From Asaia bogorensis (lineage in GTDB: Bacteria; Pseudomonadota; Alphaproteobacteria; Reyranellales; Reyranellaceae), in contig CAMDQJ010000039.1 in assembly GCA_945905835.1 (NCBI GenBank), forward strand, positions 1-35,767: 35,767 nucleotides of DNA. The letters run 5' to 3'. How positions within the stretch are numbered: position 1 is the first letter of the stretch; each line of letters starts with the position of its first letter. This document shows, piece after piece, positions 9,565-21,001 of the stretch. Below the pieces are notes generated by a model. That model made no database searches. It was not told the origin of the DNA and worked only from the letters and a program-made list of their open reading frames with translations. Position numbers and translations under genes: made by a program.

Positions 9565-10682
9565 CTGCCGGACCGCTCGCCGGACTCAAGGTCGTCGAGT
9601 TCGGCCAGAACCTCGCTGGTCCCTATTGCGGCCAGATCCTGGCCTTTCTCGGCGCCGAGGTCGTGAAGGTCGAGCGGCCCGAGGGCGACGACGCGCGCAA
9701 ATGGGGACCGCCCTTCATCGAGGGCGATGCGGTCGGCTTCATCGCACTCAACCGCGGCAAGAAATCAATCACTTGTGACCTCGCCAGCAAGGCCGACCGC
9801 GACGCCCTGATCGAGCGCATCGGCGGGGCCGACATCTTCGTGCACAATCTGCGCGCCGACGTGCCGGCCAAGTTCGGCATCGACGGCCCCACGCTGACCA
9901 AGCGCTTCCCGCGCCTGATCTATGCCGACCTCGGCGCCTTCGGCCATCTCGGGCCGTGGAAGGAACGGCCGGGCTACGAGCCGATCATCCAGGCGATGGC
10001 CGGCCTGATCTCGCTCAACGGCGACCCGTCGGGGCCGGAGGCGCGCATCGGCGTATCCATCATCGATCTCTCCACCGGCATGTGGACGGCGATCGGCGTG
10101 CTGGCAGCACTCGCCAAGCGCACCGCGACCGGCCAGGGCAGCCTGGTAAACACCTCGCTGTTCGAATCAGGGCTGATGTGGGCGTCGAACCACATCGCGT
10201 CCTACTCGGTGACCGGCAAGATGGCGGCACGCCAGGGCACCGGCCATCCCTCGCTCACTCCCTATCAGGCCTTCGACTGCAGCGACGGGCCGCTGATGAT
10301 CTGCCCCGGCAACGACCGCCTGTGGCGCAAGTTCGCCGAGGTGCTCGGCCATCCCGAATGGCCGGACGAGCCGCGCTTCAAGACCAACGTCGACCGCGCG
10401 CAGCGCCGCGAGCTGCTGCTCGGCATGATCGCCGACATCATGAAGCACGAGAGCCGCGCCCATTGGTCGGCCAAGCTCGACGCGCTGGGCGTGCCCAACG
10501 GGCCGATCAATTCAGTGCCGCAGGTGCTCGAGCTCGCCCAGGTGGCCGCCTTGGGCATGTTCGCCAGGCCCTACGACGCAGCAGCGGCAATCTTCCACGG
10601 CCTGCCCCTCAGCATCGATGGCGAGCGCGCCGGCGGCACCGAACGGGCGCCGAAGATCGGCGAGGACAACGGGAAAGCGTGA
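9561..10682 (+). CDS. CaiB/BaiF-type (class III) CoA transferase
   Basis: A 373-residue class III CoA transferase, the family of formyl-CoA and carnitine-CoA transferases. The N-terminus LAGLKVVEFGQNLAGPYCGQ and GAEVVKVERPEGDDAR are diagnostic. The catalytic aspartate that forms the acyl-CoA mixed anhydride is Asp169 in IGVSIIDLSTG, at the same number as in formyl-CoA transferase. It would move CoA onto the carboxylic acid imported with the help of the Bug protein, activating it for the acyl-CoA dehydrogenase and crotonase. It is the last gene of the run; a GACGGC-AGA-GCCGTC hairpin follows its stop directly (10681-10695). Confidence 0.93.
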   Translation: MTAGPLAGLKVVEFGQNLAGPYCGQILAFLGAEVVKVERPEGDDARKWGPPFIEGDAVGFIALNRGKKSITCDLASKADRDALIERIGGADIFVHNLRADVPAKFGIDGPTLTKRFPRLIYADLGAFGHLGPWKERPGYEPIIQAMAGLISLNGDPSGPEARIGVSIIDLSTGMWTAIGVLAALAKRTATGQGSLVNTSLFESGLMWASNHIASYSVTGKMAARQGTGHPSLTPYQAFDCSDGPLMICPGNDRLWRKFAEVLGHPEWPDEPRFKTNVDRAQRRELLLGMIADIMKHESRAHWSAKLDALGVPNGPINSVPQVLELAQVAALGMFARPYDAAAAIFHGLPLSIDGERAGGTERAPKIGEDNGKA

Positions 10683-10696
10683 CGGCAGAGCCGTCA

Positions 10697-10765
10697 CGTC
10701 CTGAGGCGAAGCCGAAGGATCCCTCGCTTCAGCGCGGGGGTTACCCCGCGCGACTCGGGATGACA
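10697..10765. repeat. Dispersed intergenic repeat, copy A
   Basis: The element opens with CGTCCTGAG, continues with GAAGGATC, contains the stem GCGCGGGG-ttA-CCCCGCGC, and closes with ACTCGGGATGACA. The outer ends are imperfect inverted repeats (TCCTGAG versus CTCGGGA). A second copy with the same ends and core lies at 19478-19586. Both are intergenic. The layout is that of a small palindromic repeat family such as REP/BIME or a MITE-like element. Confidence 0.65.
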
Positions 10766-10788
10766 CTCGCGGGCGGAGCCCGCTCCTG

Positions 10789-11670
10789 TCAGCCTGCGAA
10801 GCTCAGGCAATACTCGCGCACGCGCTCGATCGGGATGCGCGCAAAGCTCTGCACGATGATGAACTTGCCGCCGGGGTCGGTGCCGTGCGCCAGCGCGGCC
10901 ATGCGCTCGAAATCGTCGGCGCCCCACACGCACGAGCGCTCCGAGAACAGGTGCACGTCCGAATCGTAGCAATTGCTGAAATCGAGGTGATAGTCGTAGA
11001 GATTGCCCTTGATCTCGGCGACGGTGGTGTAGAGCGAGTATTCCGTCCACGGCACGCCGGCGCCCAAATTGCGCAACAGCCAGAAGCCTAGCCGGGTGAT
11101 GGCATCGAGGGGGCCTTTGTCGAAATAGGCCAGCGTCTGCCGGGCGAGGTCGCCGTGCAGGATGTTCGGCGTCACCGACAGGCCATGGCCTTCGGGATCG
11201 TAGGTTACGCCGGCGACCCTGGCGACCTGGGACCACCAGGGGTGATGCTTCTTGGGCTCCCAGCGCGATACGGCGCGCCCATTCTCGAGGAAGGTCTGAC
11301 CGTCGAAATCGCCGACGCACACCACGTCCGAATCGAGCGTCAGATAGCCACCCCAGCCGAGCATGGCCGGGACCTGCAACTTCACGATCTGCTGCCGGTA
11401 CCAACCGGTCATTGCGTGGAAGCAACTGAACAGCGGGAAGAAGTCGCTCTCCGGCCGCACCGTGACCTTGATGTTGGGCATCTGAGGCAGGCCGGCGCGC
11501 AGGAGCTTGACGTCGCGGTGCGGCGTCACGATCAGCAGTTCGAACGGCTCCGCACCGCGCCAATGGCGCCCGAGCGACTCGATCAGCAGGCCCGCCCGCT
11601 GCAAGTCGCCCCTGCGCTTAATATGGCGCAAAGCCAAGGGGAGAATGGCGTGGCGAACTTCTGAAATCAT
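10789..11670 (-). CDS. DUF6492-like putative glycosyltransferase
   Basis: A 293-residue soluble protein resembling the DUF6492 family, which looks like GT-A glycosyltransferases. Features are LLIVTPHRDVKLL near the N-terminus (nucleotide-sugar strand), a long segment PESDFFPLFSCFHAMTGWYRQQ, and the DxD-like TLDSDVVCV (Asp113-Ser-Asp115), expected to bind the metal-sugar-nucleotide. The C-terminal part is rich in aromatic residues (WTEYSLYTTVAEI, YHLDF). ATG 11670 is chosen because an upstream in-frame extension to 11787 reads through non-coding-like sequence; no clear ribosome binding site is seen. It stands alone between a repeat and an RNA-like region. Acceptor and pathway unknown; a surface polysaccharide role is only a family-based guess. 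Confidence 0.65.
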   Translation of the reverse strand: MISEVRHAILPLALRHIKRRGDLQRAGLLIESLGRHWRGAEPFELLIVTPHRDVKLLRAGLPQMPNIKVTVRPESDFFPLFSCFHAMTGWYRQQIVKLQVPAMLGWGGYLTLDSDVVCVGDFDGQTFLENGRAVSRWEPKKHHPWWSQVARVAGVTYDPEGHGLSVTPNILHGDLARQTLAYFDKGPLDAITRLGFWLLRNLGAGVPWTEYSLYTTVAEIKGNLYDYHLDFSNCYDSDVHLFSERSCVWGADDFERMAALAHGTDPGGKFIIVQSFARIPIERVREYCLSFAG

Positions 11671-11777
11671 GTTTGGCGGCGTCCGTGCGTATATCTGGGT
11701 CCCGCTGCCTTGCCTATCAATTAGTACCCACCCCGGGGGCGGGTTCTTCCCCCGGTAACATTCACGCGGCCCGCTGC

Positions 11778-11810
11778 AAAAAAACACGGCCGGACCCGTG
11801 GGTCCGGCCG
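11778..11810 (-). terminator. Rho-independent terminator, minus strand
   Basis: The stem arms are 11801-11810 and 11787-11796, ten perfect base pairs with a tetraloop. On the minus strand the stem is followed by TG and seven Ts (plus-strand A run 11778-11784). It ends the candidate small RNA and/or the LysR transcript. Confidence 0.85.
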
Positions 11811-11900
11811 AGTCAAACAGGGAGGCTTCACGTCTGGGAGACGTGGGATCAAAGAGATCCCGAGTTTCGAACGCGACCGGCGCAAACCGCTCGTGGCCGA
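11778..11900 (-). ncRNA. Candidate small RNA (three hairpins ending in a terminator)
   Basis: Read on the minus strand, three consecutive hairpins occur without an open frame: GGGATC-TCTTT-GATCCC (11861-11845), CACGTCT-CCC-AGACGTG (11845-11829), and a 10-bp stem CGGCCGGACC/GGTCCGGCCG with a tetraloop (11810-11787) followed by seven Ts. A TAAATA element (11911-11906) could be a -10 box giving a start near 11899, hence about 120 nt. The CU-rich single-stranded loops (TCTTT, CCC, CCTCCC) are typical of small RNAs that pair with Shine-Dalgarno sequences. It could instead be the structured 3' UTR of the LysR gene, which ends 115 nt upstream. No known family recognised. Confidence 0.45.
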
Positions 11901-12014
11901 GGACCTATTTACAGTTTAAGCGGCGCTGATTGCGTTGGTACGGGTGAAGTTTAAACGACTGGCATGCGGTGCAAGCATGCCTTCACACCTTCTGCAATGC
12001 AGCACAAAAAGCGC

Positions 12015-12902
12015 TCAGAAGCGTGCTTCTGTCACTTTCCGCAGCAGAAAATCGCGGAACACGGCGATGCGCTTGGAGTGCCGCAGCTCCTCCGGATAGG
12101 TGAAATAGACGTCCGTGGTGCGCACGTTGAGGTCGGTCAGGACGGTCTCGAGCTTGGTCGATTCGCGCGCCAGATAGTCCGGAAGCGAGGCGATGCCGAG
12201 GCCCGATTCGACGGCGCGGAAGATGCCGTAGACGTTGTTCACCCGCAGCACGACGGTGCGCGACATGTCGGCATTGCCTTCCTTCAGCAGCCAATTGACG
12301 TCCTGGACGGGCGCGCGCGCGTCCTCGCCGAAGATGATCAGGCGGTGCTTGTCGAGCTCGTCGACGGTTTTCGGCTTGCCGTACTTCTGGATGTAGCTCG
12401 GACTGGCGTAGACGTGGCTGCGCACGGTCAGCAGATGGCGCTGGATGAGGCCCGGCTGGCGCGGCATGACCATGCGGATGGCGACATCGGCCTCGCGCAT
12501 GCCGAGATCGAGCTCGTTGTCCGACAGCACGAGGCTGACATCGATGTCGGGATACATCTCGATGAATTCGTGGATCTGCACGGTCAGCCAGGTCGAGCCG
12601 AAGCCTACCGTGGTGTGGACCTTGAGGCGACCAGCCGGCTTGTCCTGGTTGGCGCGCAGCAGCGCCTCGGCGGTGTTGACCTTGGCCGCCATGTCGCGCG
12701 CGGTGCGATAGAGCAACTCGCCCTGCTCGGTGAGGATCAGGCCGCGGGCATGGCGATGGAACAGCATGACGCCGAGCTGCTCCTCGAGCGCGCCGATCTG
12801 GCGCGAGATGGCAGACTGGCTGAGCTTCAGGCCTTCGCCGGCATGCGTGAAGCTGCCGGCATCCGCCACGGCCTGAAAGATCCGCAGCTTGTCCCAGTCC
12901 AT
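12015..12902 (-). CDS. LysR-family transcriptional regulator
   Basis: A 295-residue LysR-type regulator. The N-terminal winged helix-turn-helix is clear: MDWDKLRIFQAVADAGSF, then LSQSAISRQIGALEEQLGVMLFHRHARG (about 27-54). The rest is the two-lobed effector-binding domain, with WLTVQIHEFIEMYPDIDVSL and the LRVNNVYGIFRAVESGLGIASLP hinge segment. It follows trxB by 66 nt on the same strand, a neighbourhood found in many alphaproteobacteria, so it may share the trxB transcript. The effector and target genes cannot be read from the sequence. A GGCATGC/GCATGCC inverted repeat (11962-11982) lies just beyond its stop. Confidence 0.92.
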   Translation of the reverse strand: MDWDKLRIFQAVADAGSFTHAGEGLKLSQSAISRQIGALEEQLGVMLFHRHARGLILTEQGELLYRTARDMAAKVNTAEALLRANQDKPAGRLKVHTTVGFGSTWLTVQIHEFIEMYPDIDVSLVLSDNELDLGMREADVAIRMVMPRQPGLIQRHLLTVRSHVYASPSYIQKYGKPKTVDELDKHRLIIFGEDARAPVQDVNWLLKEGNADMSRTVVLRVNNVYGIFRAVESGLGIASLPDYLARESTKLETVLTDLNVRTTDVYFTYPEELRHSKRIAVFRDFLLRKVTEARF

Positions 12903-12968
12903 GATGACGCTTCTCCTCCCACGCTTTCGCCCGGTTCTCCGGACGCCGCTTATCTTGTTCCGCGGTCC

Positions 12969-13940
12969 CTACTCAGCAGCCTGCGCGACCCGCGATTCCT
13001 GCGCCGCCAGCCATTTCTCCGCTTCCAGCGCCGCCATGCAGCCGGTGCCGGCAGCTGTGACGGCCTGGCGGAAGATCTTGTCCTGCACGTCGCCCGCTGC
13101 GTAGACGCCCTCGATGTCGGTCGCCGTCGAAGCGGGCCGGGTCAGCAGGTAACCCTCGCTGTCCATGGCGAGCTTGCCCTTGAACAGCTCCGTGTTGGGC
13201 GAGTGGCCGATGGCGATGAACACGCCGTCGGTCGCGATCTCGCGCTCGGCGCCCGACTTGACGTTGCGCACGCGCACACCCTTGACCAGCGGTGCCGGCG
13301 TCTTCTCACCCGTGATCTCCTGCACCGCGTGATCCCATAGCACCGAGACCTTGGGGTTCTTGAACAGACGGTCCTGCAGGATCTTCTCGGCGCGGAACGC
13401 ATCGCGGCGATGGATCAACGTCACCTTCGAGGCATGGTGCGTGAGGTAGAGCGCTTCCTCGACGGCGGTGTTGCCGCCGCCGACCACGACCACTTCCTTG
13501 TTGCGGAAGAAAAAGCCGTCGCACGTCGCGCAGGCCGAAACGCCGCCGCCGCGAAACAACTCTTCCGTGGGCAGCCCCAGCCATTTTGCCGTGGCGCCGG
13601 TGGAAATGATCAGCGCGTCGGCCTCATAGCGATCGCCCGAGTCGCCGGTGCAGACGAACGGCCGGCGGCCGAGATCGACTTCCACGATAGTGTCGAAGAA
13701 AAGCTGGGTGCCGACATGCTCGGCCTGTTTCTGCATCTGCTCCATCAGCCAGGGACCCTGGATGACGTCGGCGAAGCCTGGATAGTTCTCGACGTCGGTG
13801 GTGATGGTGAGCTGGCCGCCGGGCTGGATGCCCTGCACCAGCATCGGCTTGAGGCTCGCGCGGGCGGCATAGATCGCCGCCGTGTAGCCGGCCGGACCCG
13901 ACCCGAGGATGAGAACCTTGCTCCTGTGAACTGCTGCCAT
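12969..13940 (-). CDS. trxB: Thioredoxin-disulfide reductase
   Basis: A 323-residue flavoprotein that reduces thioredoxin with NADPH. It shows the FAD-binding GSGPAG (13-18), the redox-active CATC pair (Cys137 and Cys140) in GVSACATCDGFFFRNKE, the NADPH-binding VVGGGNTAVEEALYL (about 152-166) and the C-terminal FAD motif GVYAAGDVQD followed by RQAVTAAGTGCMAA. Length and domain order are normal. ATG 13940 is preferred because CGGGAAGG lies just upstream; an in-frame ATG at 13967 would add residues not seen in the family. Divergent from the Lrp/AsnC gene across a 177-nt spacer. Confidence 0.96.
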   Translation of the reverse strand: MAAVHRSKVLILGSGPAGYTAAIYAARASLKPMLVQGIQPGGQLTITTDVENYPGFADVIQGPWLMEQMQKQAEHVGTQLFFDTIVEVDLGRRPFVCTGDSGDRYEADALIISTGATAKWLGLPTEELFRGGGVSACATCDGFFFRNKEVVVVGGGNTAVEEALYLTHHASKVTLIHRRDAFRAEKILQDRLFKNPKVSVLWDHAVQEITGEKTPAPLVKGVRVRNVKSGAEREIATDGVFIAIGHSPNTELFKGKLAMDSEGYLLTRPASTATDIEGVYAAGDVQDKIFRQAVTAAGTGCMAALEAEKWLAAQESRVAQAAE

Positions 13941-14023
13941 GACCTTCCCGCATCCCGTCTTCCGCATATCTATCACATATATGCAGGCCTCCCCGTCGTT
14001 GCACGCGGTGTTATTCACATCGG

Positions 14024-14090
14024 GCGCAATTGTTCTCGGATGTTAGCAAAATTCTCGCAACTTTATTGCGCGAGTGGCATGGTTCTGGCA
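14024..14090 (+). promoter_or_regulatory. Inverted repeat and sigma-54-like element upstream of the Lrp/AsnC gene
   Basis: GCGCAAT (14024-14030) and ATTGCGC (14065-14071) are perfect inverted arms 34 nt apart, a spacing that a multimeric regulator such as an Lrp-family protein could bridge (autoregulation is common in that family). Directly after it, TGGCATGGTTCTGGCA (14075-14090) matches the TGGCAC-N5-TTGCA layout of sigma-54 promoters with GG and GC in the right register and two mismatches. A weak sigma-70 reading (TTGCGC-N17-CATAGA) overlaps. The start codon is at 14118. Confidence 0.35.
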
Positions 14091-14117
14091 TAGAGCGCCG
14101 CCACGGGAGGAAACAAA

Positions 14118-14594
14118 ATGGCTCGCGCAAAGCTCGACCGAATCGACCGGCGCATCCTGAGCGACCTGCAAGCAAGCGGACGCATGACCAACGTCGATCT
14201 GGCCAAGCGCGCCGCCATATCGGCGCCGCCCTGCCTGCGCCGCGTGCGCGCACTGGAGCGCGCCGGGATCATCAAGGGCTATCACGCCGATCTCAGCGCC
14301 GAGGCGCTAGGCTACAGCGTGTCGGTGTTCGCGCTGGTCGGCCTAAACAGCCAGGCCGAATCAGACCTCAAGGCGTTCGAGGATCTGATAGCCGGCTGGC
14401 CGGAGGTGCGCGAGTGCCACATGCTGGCGGGCGAAGCCGACTTCCTGCTGAAGATCGTTGCCGAGACCTGGGACGAGTACCAGAAATTCCTGACCACGCG
14501 GCTGACCTCGGCGCCCAATGTCAGCCACGTGAAGTCGATGATGGTGTTCCGCACCGCCAAGCAGCTGCCGGGCGTGCCGATTACTGTCGAGTAG
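14118..14594 (+). CDS. Lrp/AsnC-family transcriptional regulator
   Basis: A 158-residue member of the Lrp/AsnC family. The N-terminal helix-turn-helix reads LDRIDRRILSDLQASGRMTNVDLAKR and SAPPCLRRVRALERAGIIKGY. The C-terminal RAM ligand-binding/oligomerisation domain includes HMLAGEADFLLKIVAETWDEYQKF. Such proteins form octamers that sense amino acids. GGGAGGAAAC lies just upstream of ATG 14118. The gene is divergent from trxB, a frequent arrangement in alphaproteobacteria. It may form an operon with the small NTF2-like gene 22 nt downstream. Confidence 0.93.
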   Translation: MARAKLDRIDRRILSDLQASGRMTNVDLAKRAAISAPPCLRRVRALERAGIIKGYHADLSAEALGYSVSVFALVGLNSQAESDLKAFEDLIAGWPEVRECHMLAGEADFLLKIVAETWDEYQKFLTTRLTSAPNVSHVKSMMVFRTAKQLPGVPITVE

Positions 14595-14616
14595 CACCGT
14601 CGAGTAGGAGGCGGAC

Positions 14617-15003
14617 ATGGACGGATCGGCCACGCCTGACGTCACCCTAGAGCGCCTGCACGAGATCGCCGACGCTTTTGCCCGCCGCGACGTCGACGGC
14701 ATCGTCAATGCCTTCGCCGAAGACGGCGAGTTCCGCAACGCCAAGGGGCCCGACTTCTGGGGCCAGGGCTACAAGGGCAAGGCCGCGATCCGCAGCTATT
14801 TCGAGCCGCTGTTCGCCACGGCGTCCGACGTCGCGTGGAAGCACACCAGCGAATTCATCCACGGCAACCGCGCCGTCACCGAATGGCACCGCACGGCAAC
14901 GCTGAAGAATGGCACGCGCCAGTCGTGGCTGGGCTGCGATCTCTACACCTTCCGTCGCGGCCTGATCGTCATGAAGGACACCTACATCAAGGCGGTCGGC
15001 TGA
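14617..15003 (+). CDS. SnoaL/NTF2-like domain protein
   Basis: A 128-residue single-domain protein with the SnoaL-type NTF2-like fold: LHEIADAFARRDVDGIVNAFAEDGEFRN, the GYKGKAAIRSYFEPLFA helix, and the C-terminal sheet RQSWLGCDLYTFRRGLIVMKDTYIK. This pattern is shared by small polyketide cyclases, delta-5-ketosteroid isomerases and many uncharacterised proteins. GTAGGAGGCGGAC precedes the ATG, a strong ribosome binding site. It lies 22 nt after the Lrp/AsnC stop, so the two are probably co-transcribed. Ligand and reaction unknown. Confidence 0.8.
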   Translation: MDGSATPDVTLERLHEIADAFARRDVDGIVNAFAEDGEFRNAKGPDFWGQGYKGKAAIRSYFEPLFATASDVAWKHTSEFIHGNRAVTEWHRTATLKNGTRQSWLGCDLYTFRRGLIVMKDTYIKAVG

Positions 15004-15082
15004 GGCTTTGAATCCTCTTGCGGGGAACAGCGTGTATGGATAACCTGCCTTAAATACACGGCGTTACCATCTTGGAGGCCGC

Positions 15083-15642
15083 ATGACCAACCTCTTCCAA
15101 GCTGCCCGAGTCCTGATGCTCGACCTCGCGTCGACATTGCTCTTCCTTGCCGTTTACCTGCTGACCGACAACCTGTTCCTCGCCGTCGGGCTTGGCATGG
15201 CGCTCGGCGTGACACAGATCGGCTGGCAGCTGGCGCAGAAGAAGCCGGTCGAGACGCTGCAGTGGCTGAGCGTGATCCTGATCGTGACCTCGGGTACGGC
15301 GACTTTTTTACCCACGATCCGCGCTTCGTGATGGCCAAGCCCAGCGTCATCTACGCCATCGTCGGCGTGGTCATGCTGAAGCGCGGCTGGATGAACCGCT
15401 ACCTGCCGCCGCGCGCCACACCGGTCGCCGACATCGGCACGCTGTTCGGCTACGCCTGGGCGGGGATGATGTTCGGTTCGGCAGCGCTCAACATCGCGCC
15501 GGCGCTCAGCCTTGATGCCAAGACCTGGGCCGCCGTCATATCGGCCTGGGGCATCGCCAGCAAGATCGCCCTGTTCCTGGTGCAGTACGCCGCGATGACC
15601 GTGATCGGCCGCCGTCGTAGTCGCCTGGCATCCGCTATTTGA
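15083..15642 (+). CDS. yciB: YciB/IspZ-type inner-membrane septation protein, in two frames (-1 shift at a T6 run)
   Basis: The gene reads in one frame from ATG 15083 to a TGA at 15329-15331, and in the -1 frame from about 15310 to TGA 15640-15642. Joined at position 15309 the two halves give a single 186-residue protein with continuous YciB homology: helices from FQAARVLMLDLASTLLFLAVYLL onwards, the signature FFTHDPRFVMAKPSVIY across the joint, and the closing WAGMMFGSAALNIAPA. YciB proteins are 5-6-helix inner-membrane proteins involved in septation and envelope upkeep, normally about 180-200 residues, so the joined length is right. The break is either a sequencing or mutational loss of one T, or programmed -1 frameshifting on TTTTTTA (separate entry). 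GGAGG precedes the ATG. Convergent with greA. Confidence 0.85.
15304..15310 (+). other. Classical -1 ribosomal frameshift heptamer T_TTT_TTA in yciB
   Basis: In the upstream frame the codons are ACT TTT TTA, so T15304-A15310 is exactly an X_XXY_YYZ slippery heptamer in the correct phase, the same heptamer used in HIV-1 gag-pol. A slip of -1 continues as ACC CAC GAT CCG into the second half of YciB. CACGA (15313-15317) and TCGTG (15326-15330) could form a small stem just 2 nt downstream, shorter spacing than usual for a stimulator. Without a slip translation ends at 15331. Confidence 0.4.
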
Positions 15643-15662
15643 AGGCCCCTATTTGAAGGCCA
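15635..15662. repeat. 14-bp tandem duplication spanning the convergent stops of yciB and greA
   Basis: CTATTTGAAGGCCC (15635-15648) is followed directly by CTATTTGAAGGCCA (15649-15662), 13 of 14 bases identical. The right copy encodes the C-terminal Ala-Phe-Lys-stop of GreA on the minus strand; the left copy supplies the TGA stop of yciB. The duplication thus separates the 3' ends of the two convergent genes. Confidence 0.85.
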
Positions 15663-16122
15663 CGCCCACGACCTCGTACATCTTGGCGCCGCGCGGCGTC
15701 TGGACTTCGACGCTGTCGCCCACGGTCTTGCCGATCAGCGCGCGGCCGAGCGGCGAGGTGGTCGAGATACGGCCCTTGGCGAGATCGGCCTCGTAGGGGC
15801 CGACGATCTGGTACTTCGCCTTCTCGTCGGTATCCTGGTCGGACAGCCGCACGATGGCGCCGAACTTCACGATCTTGCCCGAGAGCTTGCTGAGGTCGAT
15901 CACGTCGGCGCGCGAAACGATGTCCTCGAGCTCGCCGATACGGCCCTCGACGAAGCTCTGGCGCTCGCGCGCGGCGGTATATTCGGCGTTCTCCGAGAGA
16001 TCCCCGTGCTCGCGCGCGGCGGCGATCGCCTTGATGATGGCGGGGCGCTCCGTGCTCTTCAGCAGCTTCAACTCGTCCTCGAGGGTTTTTAGACCCGCAG
16101 AGGTCATCGGGACCTTTTCCAT
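15649..16122 (-). CDS. greA: Transcription elongation factor GreA
   Basis: A 157-residue GreA that rescues backtracked RNA polymerase by stimulating cleavage of the nascent RNA. The N-terminal coiled coil is clear ([39 protein letters not shown]), with the acidic tip DLSENAEY reaching the active site. The C-terminal FKBP-like domain includes [23 protein letters not shown]. The start at 16122 (MEKVPMT) matches family N-termini and has AAGGA upstream; an in-frame ATG at 16164 would add an unusual extension. It lies 99 nt downstream of carB on the same strand, so it may be the last gene of the car transcript. Confidence 0.95.
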   Translation of the reverse strand: MEKVPMTSAGLKTLEDELKLLKSTERPAIIKAIAAAREHGDLSENAEYTAARERQSFVEGRIGELEDIVSRADVIDLSKLSGKIVKFGAIVRLSDQDTDEKAKYQIVGPYEADLAKGRISTTSPLGRALIGKTVGDSVEVQTPRGAKMYEVVGVAFK

Positions 16123-16221
16123 GGTCGGATCGTCCTTCGTCGCTCGCGCGGCGTCAACGGCCAACCCGCGTCTGTCGCGGACTGACGGTTGTGGGCCCCG
16201 GTATGTTCCCGAAGCGGCCGC

Positions 16222-19467
<3,246 letters not shown>

Positions 19468-19477
19468 GGCTACACGT

Positions 19478-19586
19478 CGTCCTGAGCGCAGCGAAGGACC
19501 TCACGCCCGCTCAAAAGAAGGCCTCCGCAGCTGGCGCTAGATCCTTCGCTGAAGCGCGGGTCTGACCCGCGCGACTCAGGATGACA
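19478..19586. repeat. Dispersed intergenic repeat, copy B
   Basis: It shares the ends CGTCCTGAG and ACTC(A/G)GGATGACA and the core GAAGCGCGGG...CCCGCGCGACTC with copy A at 10697-10765, but has about 40 extra bases in its left half. It occupies nearly the whole carA-carB spacer and can fold into long imperfect stems. It may modulate the ratio of CarA to CarB through mRNA structure, or simply be a tolerated mobile palindrome. Confidence 0.65.
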
Positions 19587-19621
19587 GTGCCGCTTTTTCT
19601 TTTGGGTTTTGATGTGCACTG

Positions 19622-20812
<1,191 letters not shown>

Positions 20813-20966
20813 GAAAAATTGCGTCCGTTCCGGCCCGCCCGGCGTCACCCCTTCCCTGATATGGGCGAGGCAACCTGCGAACCGCGCGGGTTGTAACGAA
20901 GCGGTCGCATAGGGTCAAGACGCGGCCGGCAGCCAATTCACAAGCTATTTCAATAACTTATTTGCT

Positions 20967-21001
20967 TTGCCAACAGCCGAATGGACGATTAATTTCGTCC
21001 G
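20967..21001 (+). promoter_or_regulatory. Promoter for yqeY with overlapping palindrome; likely leaderless start
   Basis: TTGCCA (20967-20972, five of six consensus bases) is followed after exactly 17 nt by TAATTT (20990-20995). The start point would then fall at about 21002, which is the A of the yqeY ATG. GGACGA (20983-20988) and TCGTCC (20995-21000) are perfect inverted arms around TTAATT, overlapping the -10 region, so the palindrome is a candidate repressor operator. No Shine-Dalgarno sequence is present, consistent with a leaderless mRNA. Confidence 0.5.

Noticed and set aside
11671..11787. Upstream extension of the DUF6492-like gene to 11787
   Set aside because: The added 39 residues run through a GC-rich hairpin region with non-coding-like composition.
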